Origin: an uncultured Planctomycetaceae bacterium | GTDB taxonomy: Bacteria; Planctomycetota; Planctomycetia; Planctomycetales; Planctomycetaceae | Length of the DNA: 64,000 bases | Direction of reading: 5' to 3' | Assembly: GCA_903858815.1 (NCBI GenBank) | Contig: CAIOKE010000326.1 | Location: 1 to 64,000, forward strand | In this document: positions 27,729 through 36,071 of the stretch, piece after piece | Layout: each line of letters opens with the position of its first letter | Numbering within the stretch: the stretch's first letter is position 1 | Notes under the pieces: generated by a model | What the model was told of the DNA's origin: nothing | The model's database searches: none | Seen by the model: only the letters and a program-made list of their open reading frames with translations | Translations under genes and position numbers: made by a program

Positions 27729-28349
27729 ATGCGTAAGCGACAACTTCCCCTGCGAGAAATTACAGCACTGGCATTCAGTGGCCTGCTGGCTGTCGGCTGC
27801 ACGTCGACAAAAGACTGTTACGTCGGTTCCGAGTGTGATATGTACGGCCAGCCGATGTGCAGCACCGGCGCCTGTGATCCATGTCAGGCATCGGGAGGCC
27901 GCAATAGTTGGTGGCCTTGGAGTCGCAACTACTACCCACCCAGTCGCTATCCAATTCCTGATGTGATGCCACTGGGTTCCATCCTGCGTTCTCACTGGCA
28001 TGTGATGGAGACCAATGGTGAAGCGGCCGACTTTGTGATTTATCGCAATGAGTTTGTGGACAGTTCGTCCGAACTGACTCCGTATGGTCGCGATCACATC
28101 GCTGAAATCGCAGCCAGAATGCCGTCAACGCCATTTCCGGTGCTGGTGCAGCGGGGCTTCAATAATGCGGACCCGGAACTGGATCAGATCCGTCGGGAAG
28201 TGGTTGTTCGCGTCCTGACGGACCTTGGAAACCCGGACGCTGAACGACGTACGTACGTATCGCAGCCATATGGCAGTGGACTGAACTCCATGGAGGCCGA
28301 GCAGGACTACGCGAAGTTCCGCAGTATTCGTAATTCCGGACAGAACTGA
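27729..28349 (+). CDS. Lipoprotein downstream of the secretin
   Basis: 206 residues with a lipoprotein signal ending LLAVGC near residue 24. A Cys-containing stretch (CYVGSECDMYG...CSTGACDPC) follows, then a Trp/Tyr/Pro-rich region and a C-terminal domain (about 95-195) with EAADFVIYRNEFVD, LTPYGRDHIAEIAARM, PVLVQR and DPELDQIRREVVVRVL. The last part has the order of an OmpA-like peptidoglycan-associated domain (strand, helix, strand, helix), though the canonical residues are not all visible. The location after a secretin suggests a pilotin or cell-wall anchor for it. That is inference. The ATG at 27729 is 65 bases after the secretin stop. Confidence 0.75.
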   Translation: MRKRQLPLREITALAFSGLLAVGCTSTKDCYVGSECDMYGQPMCSTGACDPCQASGGRNSWWPWSRNYYPPSRYPIPDVMPLGSILRSHWHVMETNGEAADFVIYRNEFVDSSSELTPYGRDHIAEIAARMPSTPFPVLVQRGFNNADPELDQIRREVVVRVLTDLGNPDAERRTYVSQPYGSGLNSMEAEQDYAKFRSIRNSGQN

Positions 28350-28379
28350 AGCGGTTCGGTGGGTGGGCCGGATGTCGTT

Positions 28380-29192
28380 TCAGCGGGGCAGCCAGAGTCC
28401 TGTTGATGTGACTGTTGAGGTCTGTTCATCCGCAGTGCGTGTTCGGCGTCTGGCTTTGATCCGTATGTATGGTGGGATGAAGCGTCCGCGGTATCCGAAG
28501 TGTGAGACGTCGACCTGATAGTCGGCCCGTTTCGGTTCACGCAGGTCTTCAATCACAAATCCGGATGTACACAACCCACCGACAAGATCTTCAAGTCGGT
28601 GCAGGTATTCTGTAGTGCCTTCTTCGCGATAGGCTTTGTCCTGCAGAGCTGGTAATGGGCCGTCGTGGTAGTATTCGAGGCCGATGACGAACTGTTGTCG
28701 TTCGTTCCGATGGCTGATCTGCAGACTGATGGGTTGTTTGTGCTGTGAGATATACAGTCCATTATCCCGCAGGACTCGACTGATTTCCCGATAGACCGGC
28801 TGCAGCTGGGGGACGTAGCACGTGCTGACGGGCTGATGAACGATGTCGAAGGATTCGCTGCCCAGCATGGAGAGGTCTTCCATGGACGTCCGTACTGTCT
28901 GGACACGGTAGCCTCGGTTATGGCATTCCCGGGTGTCAAGTTCCAGCATCGAGTCACTGAGATCGACGACGGTCACGATTGCTCCTGCTGCTGCATACAG
29001 GACTGACTGCCAGCCTCCACCCGCTGCGAGGCAGAGTACGCGGAGTCCGGCCACGCTGGTGGGCAGCCACCCGCGACCGTCGAGCGATTTCAGGGGATTG
29101 CGGCATTCGTCGTCTGTTGCAGTCCGGGCAAAGAGGCTGCCTGAGTCTGCGAGGCTGTTCCACGCTCGTTGATTGACGTGCAGATGTTCCAC
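28380..29192 (-). CDS. SAM-dependent methyltransferase
   Basis: Class I methyltransferase, about 270 residues. The SAM-binding motif I is VLCLAAGGGWQSVLYAAAGA, followed by VTVVDLSDSMLELD (motif II acidic residue), then SFDIVHQPVSTCYVPQLQPVYREISRVLRDNGLYI, which holds the post-I and motif III region. The C-terminal part (YREEGTTEYLHRLEDLVGGL, ending SHFGYRGRFIPPYIRIKA) is compatible with a small-molecule substrate, which cannot be named. The frame is open far upstream, but that part is antisense to the kinase gene, so a GTG start at 29192 (VEHLHVNQRAW) is proposed; other starts remain possible. It is divergent from the kinase, with roughly 100 bases between the chosen starts. Confidence 0.75.
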   Translation of the reverse strand: MEHLHVNQRAWNSLADSGSLFARTATDDECRNPLKSLDGRGWLPTSVAGLRVLCLAAGGGWQSVLYAAAGAIVTVVDLSDSMLELDTRECHNRGYRVQTVRTSMEDLSMLGSESFDIVHQPVSTCYVPQLQPVYREISRVLRDNGLYISQHKQPISLQISHRNERQQFVIGLEYYHDGPLPALQDKAYREEGTTEYLHRLEDLVGGLCTSGFVIEDLREPKRADYQVDVSHFGYRGRFIPPYIRIKARRRTRTADEQTSTVTSTGLWLPR

Positions 29193-29288
29193 GACTGGGT
29201 GTCCAGGGAGGTTTTCGGTTTGAAACTGTCCGTTTCTGTGGTGGCTCAGTATAACAGGGATGTGGGTATTCGGCTGACCAACTGTGGA

Positions 29289-29936
29289 ATGTTCCTGGAG
29301 CGGGCAGGTGAGCGTGTGAAAGGGGACTGGAGCGATGGTGGGCCAGTAGTGCTGAAACTGGGTGGCAGCCTGCTGGATCTCTGGGATCTTGGAGAGCGAC
29401 TGCTGGAGTTCAGTCGTGGTCGCCGGGTTCTGGTGATTCCGGGAGGTGGTGTTGCGGCCGACGTTGTACGGCGTCTGGATCTGTATGGGGGCCTGACGGC
29501 CGAGCAGTCGCACTGGATGGCGATTGAGGCGATGAGTTTCAATGCTGAGCTGCTGCTGCGAACGCTGCGGGGAGTGCAGGTTGCGGATGGCGTCGAGGGT
29601 GATGTCAGTCGCTGGGTTGAGGGCACTCCGGTTGTTCTGCGGATTGGCTCGTGGCTGCGGGGGAGTGGTCGTGCGGTTGCGGAGCGGATTCCGGCGACGT
29701 GGGATGCGACGAGTGATTCGATTGCTGCCATTGTTGCAGGGGCGATTGGTGTGGAATCTTTGATTCTGGGGAAATCCTGCGAGCCTGGCGGTGTGGAGTC
29801 TGCCGATCTGGCTGGAGCCGGGCAGGTAGACGCCTGTTTTCCCGAGTTTTCGCGTGGTCTGCGGATTGGGTGGTGCAATTTCCGATCTGCCGCGCTGCAT
29901 ATCCGGTGGCTGCAGTCTGGAAATGTGGCTGAGTAG
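29289..29936 (+). CDS. COG2054/MfnE-like amino acid kinase family protein
   Basis: Aspartate/glutamate/uridylate-kinase fold protein, 215 residues. It has VVLKLGGSLLD at the nucleotide-binding start, VLVIPGGGVAADVVRRLD, then LTAEQSHWMAIEAM, and PATWDATSDSIAAIVAGAIG near the C-terminus. This arrangement (GGG-A-VR-D, SH-AI--M, W--TSDS) recalls archaeal MfnE, an aminomethylfuran-phosphate kinase of methanofuran synthesis, more than aspartokinase or acetylglutamate kinase. Several planctomycetes carry tetrahydromethanopterin/methanofuran-linked C1 genes, so a cofactor role is plausible, but no other such gene is here. The start is uncertain: ATG 29289 was chosen; TTG 29220 with GGGAGG upstream is an alternative that would add 23 residues. 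It precedes uppP by 31 bases. Confidence 0.65.
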   Translation: MFLERAGERVKGDWSDGGPVVLKLGGSLLDLWDLGERLLEFSRGRRVLVIPGGGVAADVVRRLDLYGGLTAEQSHWMAIEAMSFNAELLLRTLRGVQVADGVEGDVSRWVEGTPVVLRIGSWLRGSGRAVAERIPATWDATSDSIAAIVAGAIGVESLILGKSCEPGGVESADLAGAGQVDACFPEFSRGLRIGWCNFRSAALHIRWLQSGNVAE

Positions 29937-29967
29937 TTTGACAGGTCTGTTTCGTCTGGAAGATTTG

Positions 29968-30762
29968 ATGAATCTGATTTATGCGATCATTCTGGGCGCG
30001 GTCCAGGGAGTGGCGGAATTCCTGCCGATCAGTTCTTCGGGGCATCTGGTGATCGTCGGTGAGTTGCTGACGGCGCTGTTTGGTCGCAGTCTGCCGGACT
30101 GGCTGCAGGGCATGACCATGAATGTGGCGCTGCATTTCGGGACGCTGCTGTCGATTGCAACGGTCTATTTCCGTGATCTGCTGGGCCTTTTGCAGCGCTG
30201 GCGACTGTTGCTTTTGATTGTGCTGTCGTCGATCCCTGCGGGTGTGGTGGGCATCCTGTACAAGGACGCGCTGGAGGCGTTGTTTCAGAATGCATTGGCG
30301 GCAGGGATCTGTCTGCTGGGGACGGCCACCATTCTGCTGGCAGCGCGGCGTCTCCGCGGGGCGGAGCGTAGTTTATCGGAGTTGTCTGCGGGCCGAGCGC
30401 TGGTCATTGGCGTGTTTCAGGCGGTGGCAATTCTGCCGGGGATTTCGCGAGCCGGCAGTACGGTAGGTGCGGGGCTGATGTGTGGGCTGCGTCCGGCGGA
30501 TGCAGCGAAGTATTCGTTTTTTCTGGCGGTTCCGGCGATTGGCGGGGCTTCTCTGCTGGAGCTGGTTGAGCTGTTCGGTGAGCAGGACTCGACCAGACCG
30601 CAGTTATTGCCGATTCTGCTGGGGATGCTGGTGAGTTATCTGGTGGGAGTGATCAGTCTGCGAGCACTGATTCGATTACTGGCAGCCGATCGTCTGCACT
30701 GGTTTGCGTGGTACTGTGGCACTGTGGGTCTGTTGACAATTGGCTGGCAATTGTGTGTCTGA
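29968..30762 (+). CDS. uppP: Undecaprenyl-diphosphatase (UppP/BacA family)
   Basis: Polytopic membrane enzyme that dephosphorylates undecaprenyl pyrophosphate to recycle the lipid carrier of envelope polysaccharides. 264 residues, normal size. The first signature is GAVQGVAEFLPISSSGHL with the catalytic Glu and Ser residues. The second is LPGISRAGSTVGAGL, with the conserved PGxSRSG-type motif. Seven to eight membrane segments are expected. The ATG at 29968 (MNLIYAIILGAVQG) fits the family; the upstream frame overlaps the kinase and is not credible. It lies in a same-strand run of kinase, uppP and molybdopterin oxidoreductase. Confidence 0.95.
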   Translation: MNLIYAIILGAVQGVAEFLPISSSGHLVIVGELLTALFGRSLPDWLQGMTMNVALHFGTLLSIATVYFRDLLGLLQRWRLLLLIVLSSIPAGVVGILYKDALEALFQNALAAGICLLGTATILLAARRLRGAERSLSELSAGRALVIGVFQAVAILPGISRAGSTVGAGLMCGLRPADAAKYSFFLAVPAIGGASLLELVELFGEQDSTRPQLLPILLGMLVSYLVGVISLRALIRLLAADRLHWFAWYCGTVGLLTIGWQLCV

Positions 30763-30794
30763 GTTGGCTGCGCGGTTGCTGTGAGGGCAGGCGG

Positions 30795-32855
30795 ATGACG
30801 GAGACGGGGCTGCTGAAAGTTGTGCATGGTGCGTGTGGGCACGACTGCCCGGACACGTGTGCGTGGATCGCTGAAACTCGCGATGGCACAGCGGTACGAC
30901 TGTACGGTGATCCGGATCACCCGTTTACTCGTGGAGTCCTGTGTGCAAAGGTGAATCATTATCTGTCGCGGGTGTATCATCCGGACAGGCTGCAGTATCC
31001 GCTGCGTCGATGTGGTCCGAAGGGAGCGGGGCAGTTTGAACGTATCAGCTGGCAGTCTGCTCTGCAGTTGATTGCGGATCGCTGGCTGAGCGACATGCGG
31101 GACTACGGTGCGGAGTCGATACTGCCCTTCAGTTCCGCCGGTAATCAGGGATTGATTCAGCATTCATCGCTTGATCAGCGACTGTTTTCGCTGCTGGGAG
31201 TCAGTCGTCTGGAGCGGAACATCTGTGGTGCAGTGGCTCATGAGGGGTTATGTGCAACTCAGGGAAGTGGCGTGGGTGTGAATCCGGAGGAACTGGTTCA
31301 CAGTCGCTATATCGTGCTGTGGGGAACCAATACTCTGGTAACGAATCTGCATCTCTGGCCGGTGATTCAGGAGGCGCGGAATCGCGGCGCTCGGATTGTT
31401 GTGGTGGATCCGATCAGAACGAAGACAGCAGCGGCGGCAGACTGGCATCTGCCGGTGCGCCCCGGTACGGACACGGTCCTGGCACTGGCGATGATGCATG
31501 TGATCATTCGTGAGGGGCGGGTAGACCGTGACTATGTCTCGCAGCACGCCACGGGTTTTGATGAGCTGGCAGCGAGGGTGGAGCAGTATAGTCCGGCCAG
31601 TGTGTCCGGGCTCACGGGACTTGCAGCCGGCGATATTGAGCGGTTCGCGCTGGAGTATGCAGACGCAAAGCCATCGTTGCTGCGGCCACTGATCGGCCTT
31701 GAGCATCATCGAAACGGGGCGATGATGTTTCGAACGCTGGCATGTCTGCCGGTGCTGACGGGAGCGTGGCGGTATCGAGGCGGGGGGCTGTCGCGTTCGA
31801 CAGGCGCATTTCAGTTTTCCATGCTGAATATGGATGGTCTGCTGATGCCGGCTCTGGCGCAGCGACCGACAAGGTCCCTGAATATGCGGGATCTGGGACG
31901 GGATCTGTGCAGCACAACGCTGTCACCGGGGATTCGTTCGCTGCTGGTATATAACAGCAATCCTGCCGTCAGTCTGCCCCAGCAGACCCTGGTGCGACAA
32001 GGCCTGCAGAGGGACGATCTGTTTACAGTGGTGCATGATTTGTTTCTGACAGATACGGCCATGTATGCCGATGTGGTGCTTCCAGCGACCAGTCAACTGG
32101 AGCATCTGGATCTTGTGCCTTCCTGGGGACATCATTATGTGTCACTGAATCAGCCGGCGATCGAGCCGTCCGGAGAGAGTGTTGCGAATACGGAATTGTT
32201 TCGGCGACTGGCCCGTGTGCTGGGGCGTACCGAGCCGTATCTGTTTGAGAGTGATGAGGAGCTGCTGAGTACGGCTTTGCAGACGGATCATCCGATGATG
32301 CAGGGAATCACTCTGGACAGTCTTCGTGCTCATGGCTGGCTGCATCTGAAACATGCGGAGGACTGGCGACCGTTTGCAGACGGTGGTTTCCCGACGCGCA
32401 GTGGGAAAGCCGAGCTGTGGTCAGCGAGGCTGGAGGAGCAGGGGCTGGATCCGCTGCCGGGACCCGGAGAGATTCAGAGGGGGGGAGTCGGGCAGTTGCA
32501 GTTGATTTCCGGAAAGACGCTGCATTATCTGAATTCGGGGTATTCGCATCAGGAACCTCATCGTCGGCGTGAGGGGATTCTGCAGATTGAGCTGCATGCG
32601 GAGGATGTGGCGCTGCGCGGTCTGCAGGATGGCATGCAGGTGCTTGTACGCAGCCAGCAGGGGGAAGTCACGGCGATCTGCTGCCGTTCTGAACGCGTTC
32701 AGCCGGGAGTTGCGTGGATGCCATTCGGCGGTCTGTCAGATGCTGCGGGTGTGCGACGACACGTCAACAGTCTGACTCCGGAGGAGCCGACAGACTGGGG
32801 TGGAGGCAGTGGTTTTTATGACACGTTTGTTGATGTTCTGGCGATCTCTGACTGA
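30795..32855 (+). CDS. Molybdopterin-dependent oxidoreductase (DMSO reductase superfamily)
   Basis: Bis-MGD molybdenum enzyme with an N-terminal iron-sulfur cluster, 686 residues. The cluster ligands are Cys 14, 18, 22 and 50 (CGHDCPDTC ... GVLC), with C-x3-C-x3-C spacing resembling the YoaE-like group rather than formate dehydrogenase. Later landmarks are ILPFSSAGNQG, ICGAVAHEG, GTNTLVTNLHLWPV, VVDPIRTKTAAAADWHLPVRPGTD, and the C-terminal substrate-funnel domain (QLQLISGKTLHYLNSGY and HAEDVALRGLQDGMQVLV). The metal-ligand side chain cannot be assigned from sequence by eye. No signal peptide or Tat motif is present, so it seems cytoplasmic. No dedicated electron-transfer subunit is adjacent. 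Substrate unknown. Confidence 0.88.
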   Translation: MTETGLLKVVHGACGHDCPDTCAWIAETRDGTAVRLYGDPDHPFTRGVLCAKVNHYLSRVYHPDRLQYPLRRCGPKGAGQFERISWQSALQLIADRWLSDMRDYGAESILPFSSAGNQGLIQHSSLDQRLFSLLGVSRLERNICGAVAHEGLCATQGSGVGVNPEELVHSRYIVLWGTNTLVTNLHLWPVIQEARNRGARIVVVDPIRTKTAAAADWHLPVRPGTDTVLALAMMHVIIREGRVDRDYVSQHATGFDELAARVEQYSPASVSGLTGLAAGDIERFALEYADAKPSLLRPLIGLEHHRNGAMMFRTLACLPVLTGAWRYRGGGLSRSTGAFQFSMLNMDGLLMPALAQRPTRSLNMRDLGRDLCSTTLSPGIRSLLVYNSNPAVSLPQQTLVRQGLQRDDLFTVVHDLFLTDTAMYADVVLPATSQLEHLDLVPSWGHHYVSLNQPAIEPSGESVANTELFRRLARVLGRTEPYLFESDEELLSTALQTDHPMMQGITLDSLRAHGWLHLKHAEDWRPFADGGFPTRSGKAELWSARLEEQGLDPLPGPGEIQRGGVGQLQLISGKTLHYLNSGYSHQEPHRRREGILQIELHAEDVALRGLQDGMQVLVRSQQGEVTAICCRSERVQPGVAWMPFGGLSDAAGVRRHVNSLTPEEPTDWGGGSGFYDTFVDVLAISD

Positions 32856-33243
32856 ACATCAGTTTGCGGGACAGTGTGGCTGCGATGCTGTCAACTGTGA
32901 GCAGGCCAAAGTTTCGCAGAAACTACCGAAAAGCTTTCAAAACATACTCATCTCTTATGCAGGCAAAGCTTTGCGAAAAGCCCGGCTGAATCACGTGCAG
33001 AAAAGACAGACACTCGTTTGACACTCGGTTGTCACAGGGTAACATCGGGACCGTTGAGTGAGCACGTCGAACAGGACATCTGCGGTTCTGTTCGGCAACA
33101 GTCCTGTCAGTTCCCCAGTCTGTACTTCAAGACGATCCCCTCGTCGGTGTTCCCCCTTCAATGTCTGCTGCTTTCCGTCTGCAGGGAAGTTGTGGCCTTC
33201 AGGGTGTGGCACGTAGTGCGCGCTGGTCAAATGGAGGGGGCGC
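32856..33243. other. Intergenic region upstream of dnaA
   Basis: 388 bases. It contains a good sigma-70-type promoter (33018-33045), which would give a leader of about 190 nt, and a GGAGGGGG ribosome-binding site directly before dnaA. No TTATCCACA-type DnaA boxes and no AT-rich unwinding stretch were seen, so an origin here is not supported. A TCACGTG near 32986 is only a poor match to a parS core. Confidence 0.6.
33018..33045 (+). promoter_or_regulatory. Sigma-70-type promoter for dnaA
   Basis: -35 TTGACA (33018-33023), a 16-base spacer, then -10 TAACAT (33040-33045). Transcription would start near 33052. Consensus reading only. Confidence 0.6.
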
Positions 33244-34929
33244 ATGACGCTGCCCATACGTCACGACGACACAAATTTACCTCGTCGCAAGAAACCGAAC
33301 AGTCGTATTGCGCCTGCAGTTTCGAAGAAGGGTTCGTCCCTGACCGATGCTGTGGCTGCGTGCAGTGAATCGGTTGCGGCTGTGGCTGCGTCATCGCTGC
33401 AGTCACTTTCAGCGGATGAGGCTGGTCTTGTCGCTGCTGTCAGAAGTGCGGTTGGCGAGCAGAATTACCAGCATTGGTTCAGTCGCAGTTGTCGTCTGCA
33501 GTGCCGGCAGGACCGTTTGATTGTCAGCGTGCCGAATCCGTTTATTCTGAACTGGATGCTGAAGCGATTTCGCACAGAGTTGACCCTTGCGGCTCAAAGG
33601 TTGCTGGGTCCTGCGGCAGCGTGTCAGTTTGAGGTGGATGCGACCTCGGCGGAAAATCCGGTTTCGAACTCTGATGCTGAGCCGGTATCTCGTGCTGCGA
33701 AAAGTACCTCCAATCAGTCGCCGTCGCCGCAGCCCGCAGCAGTGGGTGCGAAAGCCCGTGGTGGGGTTGCTGCAGACGAGGTTGCTTCGCTGGCTGTTGC
33801 CGAGGTAGGTGCTGCGGCTCGTGCCGTTCGAAAATCGCCGATTTCGTCAGACGCTGTTGCCGGGGATGTGGCGGGGCGAAGGCGGTTTCGTGATTTTGCC
33901 TCGTTCGTTGCCGGTGAGTGCAACAGCCTCGCGGTTCTGGCTGCCCGTCAGGTCAGCGGTAACCCTGGTCAGAAGTACAATCCCGTTTTCATCTATGGTG
34001 CGACGGGAACGGGCAAGACGCATCTGCTGGAGGCAATTTACTCCCAGGTTCGCGTCGAGCATCCGAAGTTGCGGACGATGTATCTGACGAGTGAAGCGTT
34101 TACGAATTATTTTACGGCTGCACTGACTGCTCGCACAGTTCCTTCATTTCGACAGAAGTTCCGCAGTGTAGATGTGCTGATTGTTGACAACATTGAGTTT
34201 CTGGACAACAAGCGAGCGACTCAGGAAGAGTTTCTGCACACGATTGTGCAGGTGGTCGAGCATGGTGGTCAGGTGGTGATTTCGTCGGATCGTCATCCGA
34301 AGATGCTGACGAAGCATCGTGAAGAGCTGACGACTCGTTTTCTGAGCGGACTGGTTTGTCGTATGGAGGATCCTGACGAGGAAACTCGTCGGCGTCTTGT
34401 GCACTCGTTGTCGCTCAGCTGTCAGGTCGCTTTATCACCGGGTGTTGTGGATCTGCTGGTGCGTCGCGGTGGCCGTGGTGCTCGTGAACTCCAGGGCGTC
34501 GTGAACCAGTTACAGACGTTTACTCAGCTGACGGGGCGGCGGATTACAGAGAGTGTCGTGCGGGACATGCTGGGTAATCTGCAGGAGGAGTGTCGCCGAC
34601 TGATTCGCATCAGTGATGTTGAGAAGGCAGTGAGTGAGGCTTTTGGGGTAACGGCTGCGGAGTTGCGGTCGGCATCGCGTCGAAAGGCACTGGCGATACC
34701 GCGAGCGATCGCGATGTTTCTGTCACGACGTCTGACAAACAGTGCGTATCGTGAGATTGGTGCTTGGTTTGGTGGCAGAGATCACAGTACGGTCGTGGCA
34801 GCTGAAAAACGAGTTGCTGCGCAGGTCAGCGCTGGTGATGTCCCGGGATTGCCGACCCTGACCACCTGTCGCTCGATGGCAGAACTGATTGAGCATCTTG
34901 AGCGACAAGTGACCAGTATGGCATCCTGA
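33244..34929 (+). CDS. dnaA: Chromosomal replication initiator DnaA
   Basis: AAA+ initiator that opens the replication origin. 561 residues, longer than the usual 450, owing to a basic N-terminal extension of about 60 residues and an Ala/Ser-rich linker. Domain I contains VGEQNYQHWFSRSCRLQCRQD. Walker A is GATGTGKTH near 252. The Walker B region reads VLIVDNIEFLDNKRATQEEFL near 312, with Asn where the second acidic residue of the VDD/IDDIQF motif normally stands. Sensor 2 (RGARELQGVVNQL) keeps its Arg. Domain IV ends in GGRDHSTVV near 510, the DnaA-box-binding signature. The start ATG follows GGAGGGGG. The partner dnaN is not adjacent. It converges with the esterase gene, one base between stops. 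Confidence 0.93.
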   Translation: MTLPIRHDDTNLPRRKKPNSRIAPAVSKKGSSLTDAVAACSESVAAVAASSLQSLSADEAGLVAAVRSAVGEQNYQHWFSRSCRLQCRQDRLIVSVPNPFILNWMLKRFRTELTLAAQRLLGPAAACQFEVDATSAENPVSNSDAEPVSRAAKSTSNQSPSPQPAAVGAKARGGVAADEVASLAVAEVGAAARAVRKSPISSDAVAGDVAGRRRFRDFASFVAGECNSLAVLAARQVSGNPGQKYNPVFIYGATGTGKTHLLEAIYSQVRVEHPKLRTMYLTSEAFTNYFTAALTARTVPSFRQKFRSVDVLIVDNIEFLDNKRATQEEFLHTIVQVVEHGGQVVISSDRHPKMLTKHREELTTRFLSGLVCRMEDPDEETRRRLVHSLSLSCQVALSPGVVDLLVRRGGRGARELQGVVNQLQTFTQLTGRRITESVVRDMLGNLQEECRRLIRISDVEKAVSEAFGVTAAELRSASRRKALAIPRAIAMFLSRRLTNSAYREIGAWFGGRDHSTVVAAEKRVAAQVSAGDVPGLPTLTTCRSMAELIEHLERQVTSMAS

Positions 34930-34930
34930 A

Positions 34931-35830
34931 CTACTGCTGGTCGGTTGCTGTTGCCGGTGTGCTGGTTTTCAGGTGATTATCGAACCAGTCAACCAGAGAT
35001 TTTTCGGCCTGCTGCCCCTGTTCGCCCGGGAATCCGTGTGCGGCCCCCTTCATCACAATCAATTCGCACTTTGCCGCAGCTTTCTGCATGGCTTCGTGAA
35101 ATTTCTCACTGTGAAATAGTGGTACCAGTTCGTCTTTATCGCCATGTACGAGGAGTGTTGGTGGAGTGTGGCGGTTGACGGCCAGCAGAGGTGAAGCGTC
35201 GGCTGCCTGGTCGTTGGGGAATACAAGGGCAGGAAACGATTTGCTGAGTGTTTCGTGATTGACATAGGTTCGCAGGTCGGTTGGTGGGAACCACGCTACG
35301 ACAGCCTGCACGCGGCTGGAGGTTTTCTCCAGTTCGACGGCGGCGTCCGGATCGCCGTCATCACCCATGGTGCCCAGTGCAAGTGCGAGATGACCGCCGG
35401 CACTGCCACCGCAGACTCCGATGCGGTCCGGGTCAATCTGGTAATCGTTCGCATGTTTTCGAATGTGTCGGATAGCCAGTCGGACGTCAGCAATCGCTTC
35501 GGGTACCTTGAACCAGGGGCTACTGCCGTGTCGGACGAGGATCAGTGTGTAGCCTCGATCAACGATTTTCTCGAACAGGTTGAGGTTTTTCTGTTCGGGG
35601 CGAACTACGGATTCCGGGGGGGCCCAGATAGAGACCCAGCCTCCGCTGACCATGAACAGGACAGCGGCACCGTTGGGATTGCGAGTGGGGCGAATGACGT
35701 CGTAGGTCAGGGCCATCCCGGCTTTATGACTGTAGATCACATCCGGGCGGATTGTTCGCCACTCTTCAGCCAGCGCAGGAGAGACAGTGAAAGTCAGGAG
35801 CAACAGGCAGCAAGTCAGAAGTTTATTCAT
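34931..35830 (-). CDS. Exported alpha/beta-hydrolase (esterase/lipase, BD-FAE-like)
   Basis: 299 residues with a signal peptide (LLTCCLLLLTFTVSPALA). The catalytic triad is readable: nucleophile Ser in GVCGGSAGGHLALAL, Asp in LLVHGDKDELVP, and His in KGAAHGFPGEQG. An oxyanion-hole-type VSGGWVSIWAP segment lies near 60. This is the usual layout of bacterial acetyl esterase/carboxylesterase relatives that act on plant or polysaccharide esters, but the substrate is unknown. It ends one base from dnaA in convergent orientation and is divergent from parB across a repeat-bearing spacer. Confidence 0.88.
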   Translation of the reverse strand: MNKLLTCCLLLLTFTVSPALAEEWRTIRPDVIYSHKAGMALTYDVIRPTRNPNGAAVLFMVSGGWVSIWAPPESVVRPEQKNLNLFEKIVDRGYTLILVRHGSSPWFKVPEAIADVRLAIRHIRKHANDYQIDPDRIGVCGGSAGGHLALALGTMGDDGDPDAAVELEKTSSRVQAVVAWFPPTDLRTYVNHETLSKSFPALVFPNDQAADASPLLAVNRHTPPTLLVHGDKDELVPLFHSEKFHEAMQKAAAKCELIVMKGAAHGFPGEQGQQAEKSLVDWFDNHLKTSTPATATDQQ

Positions 35831-35891
35831 GATGATCGGGTTCCGGTTTCAGGCTGGACCTTGCGGGGACTTGATGAAAAGGGCGGATGTT

Positions 35892-35916
35892 GGAATCGGC
35901 AGATTCTGCCGATTCC
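35892..35916. promoter_or_regulatory. Perfect 25-base dyad upstream of parB
   Basis: GGAATCGGCAGA, a single central T, then TCTGCCGATTCC: twelve perfectly paired bases each side. It lies about 60 bases before the esterase start on one side and 155 before parB on the other. It could be an operator or a centromere-like site. It does not match the parS consensus. Confidence 0.6.
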
Positions 35917-35935
35917 TGGTGCCGAATGGGGGAAT

Positions 35936-35978
35936 GACTGGCCGTTTCTGCCGATCGTTGGCGCCGACTGGCCGTTTC
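35936..35978 (+). repeat. Direct repeats of GACTGGCCGTTTC upstream of parB
   Basis: Two exact copies (35936-35948 and 35966-35978) are spaced 30 bases start to start, with CTGCCGAT, a piece of the neighbouring dyad, between them. Regularly spaced sites near three helical turns suggest protein binding. Function unknown. Confidence 0.55.
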
Positions 35979-36071
35979 GAGGATCGACTGTACCGAATCC
36001 GGTGGGGGGATCAAGACCGGCAGTGGGGCTGGCGTGCTAAACTGGACTGATCGTTGGTGGGTGGAAGCGGA

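Noticed and set aside
26915-27802. Long minus-strand open frame (295 codons) under the secretin tail
   Set aside because: It is antisense to the low-complexity Met/Gly/Pro repeats and its Pro/His/Ser-rich composition is a frame artefact.
28380-29900. A 506-codon version of the methyltransferase gene
   Set aside because: The upstream 235 codons are antisense to the kinase and rich in Arg, Pro and Thr, so only the C-terminal part is real.
32980-32996. A TCACGTG sequence resembling the centre of a parS site upstream of dnaA
   Set aside because: Only the central bases match; the flanking arms TGTT and AACA are absent.
32856-33243. Replication origin beside dnaA
   Set aside because: No DnaA boxes close to TTATCCACA and no AT-rich unwinding stretch were found, so an origin is not supported.
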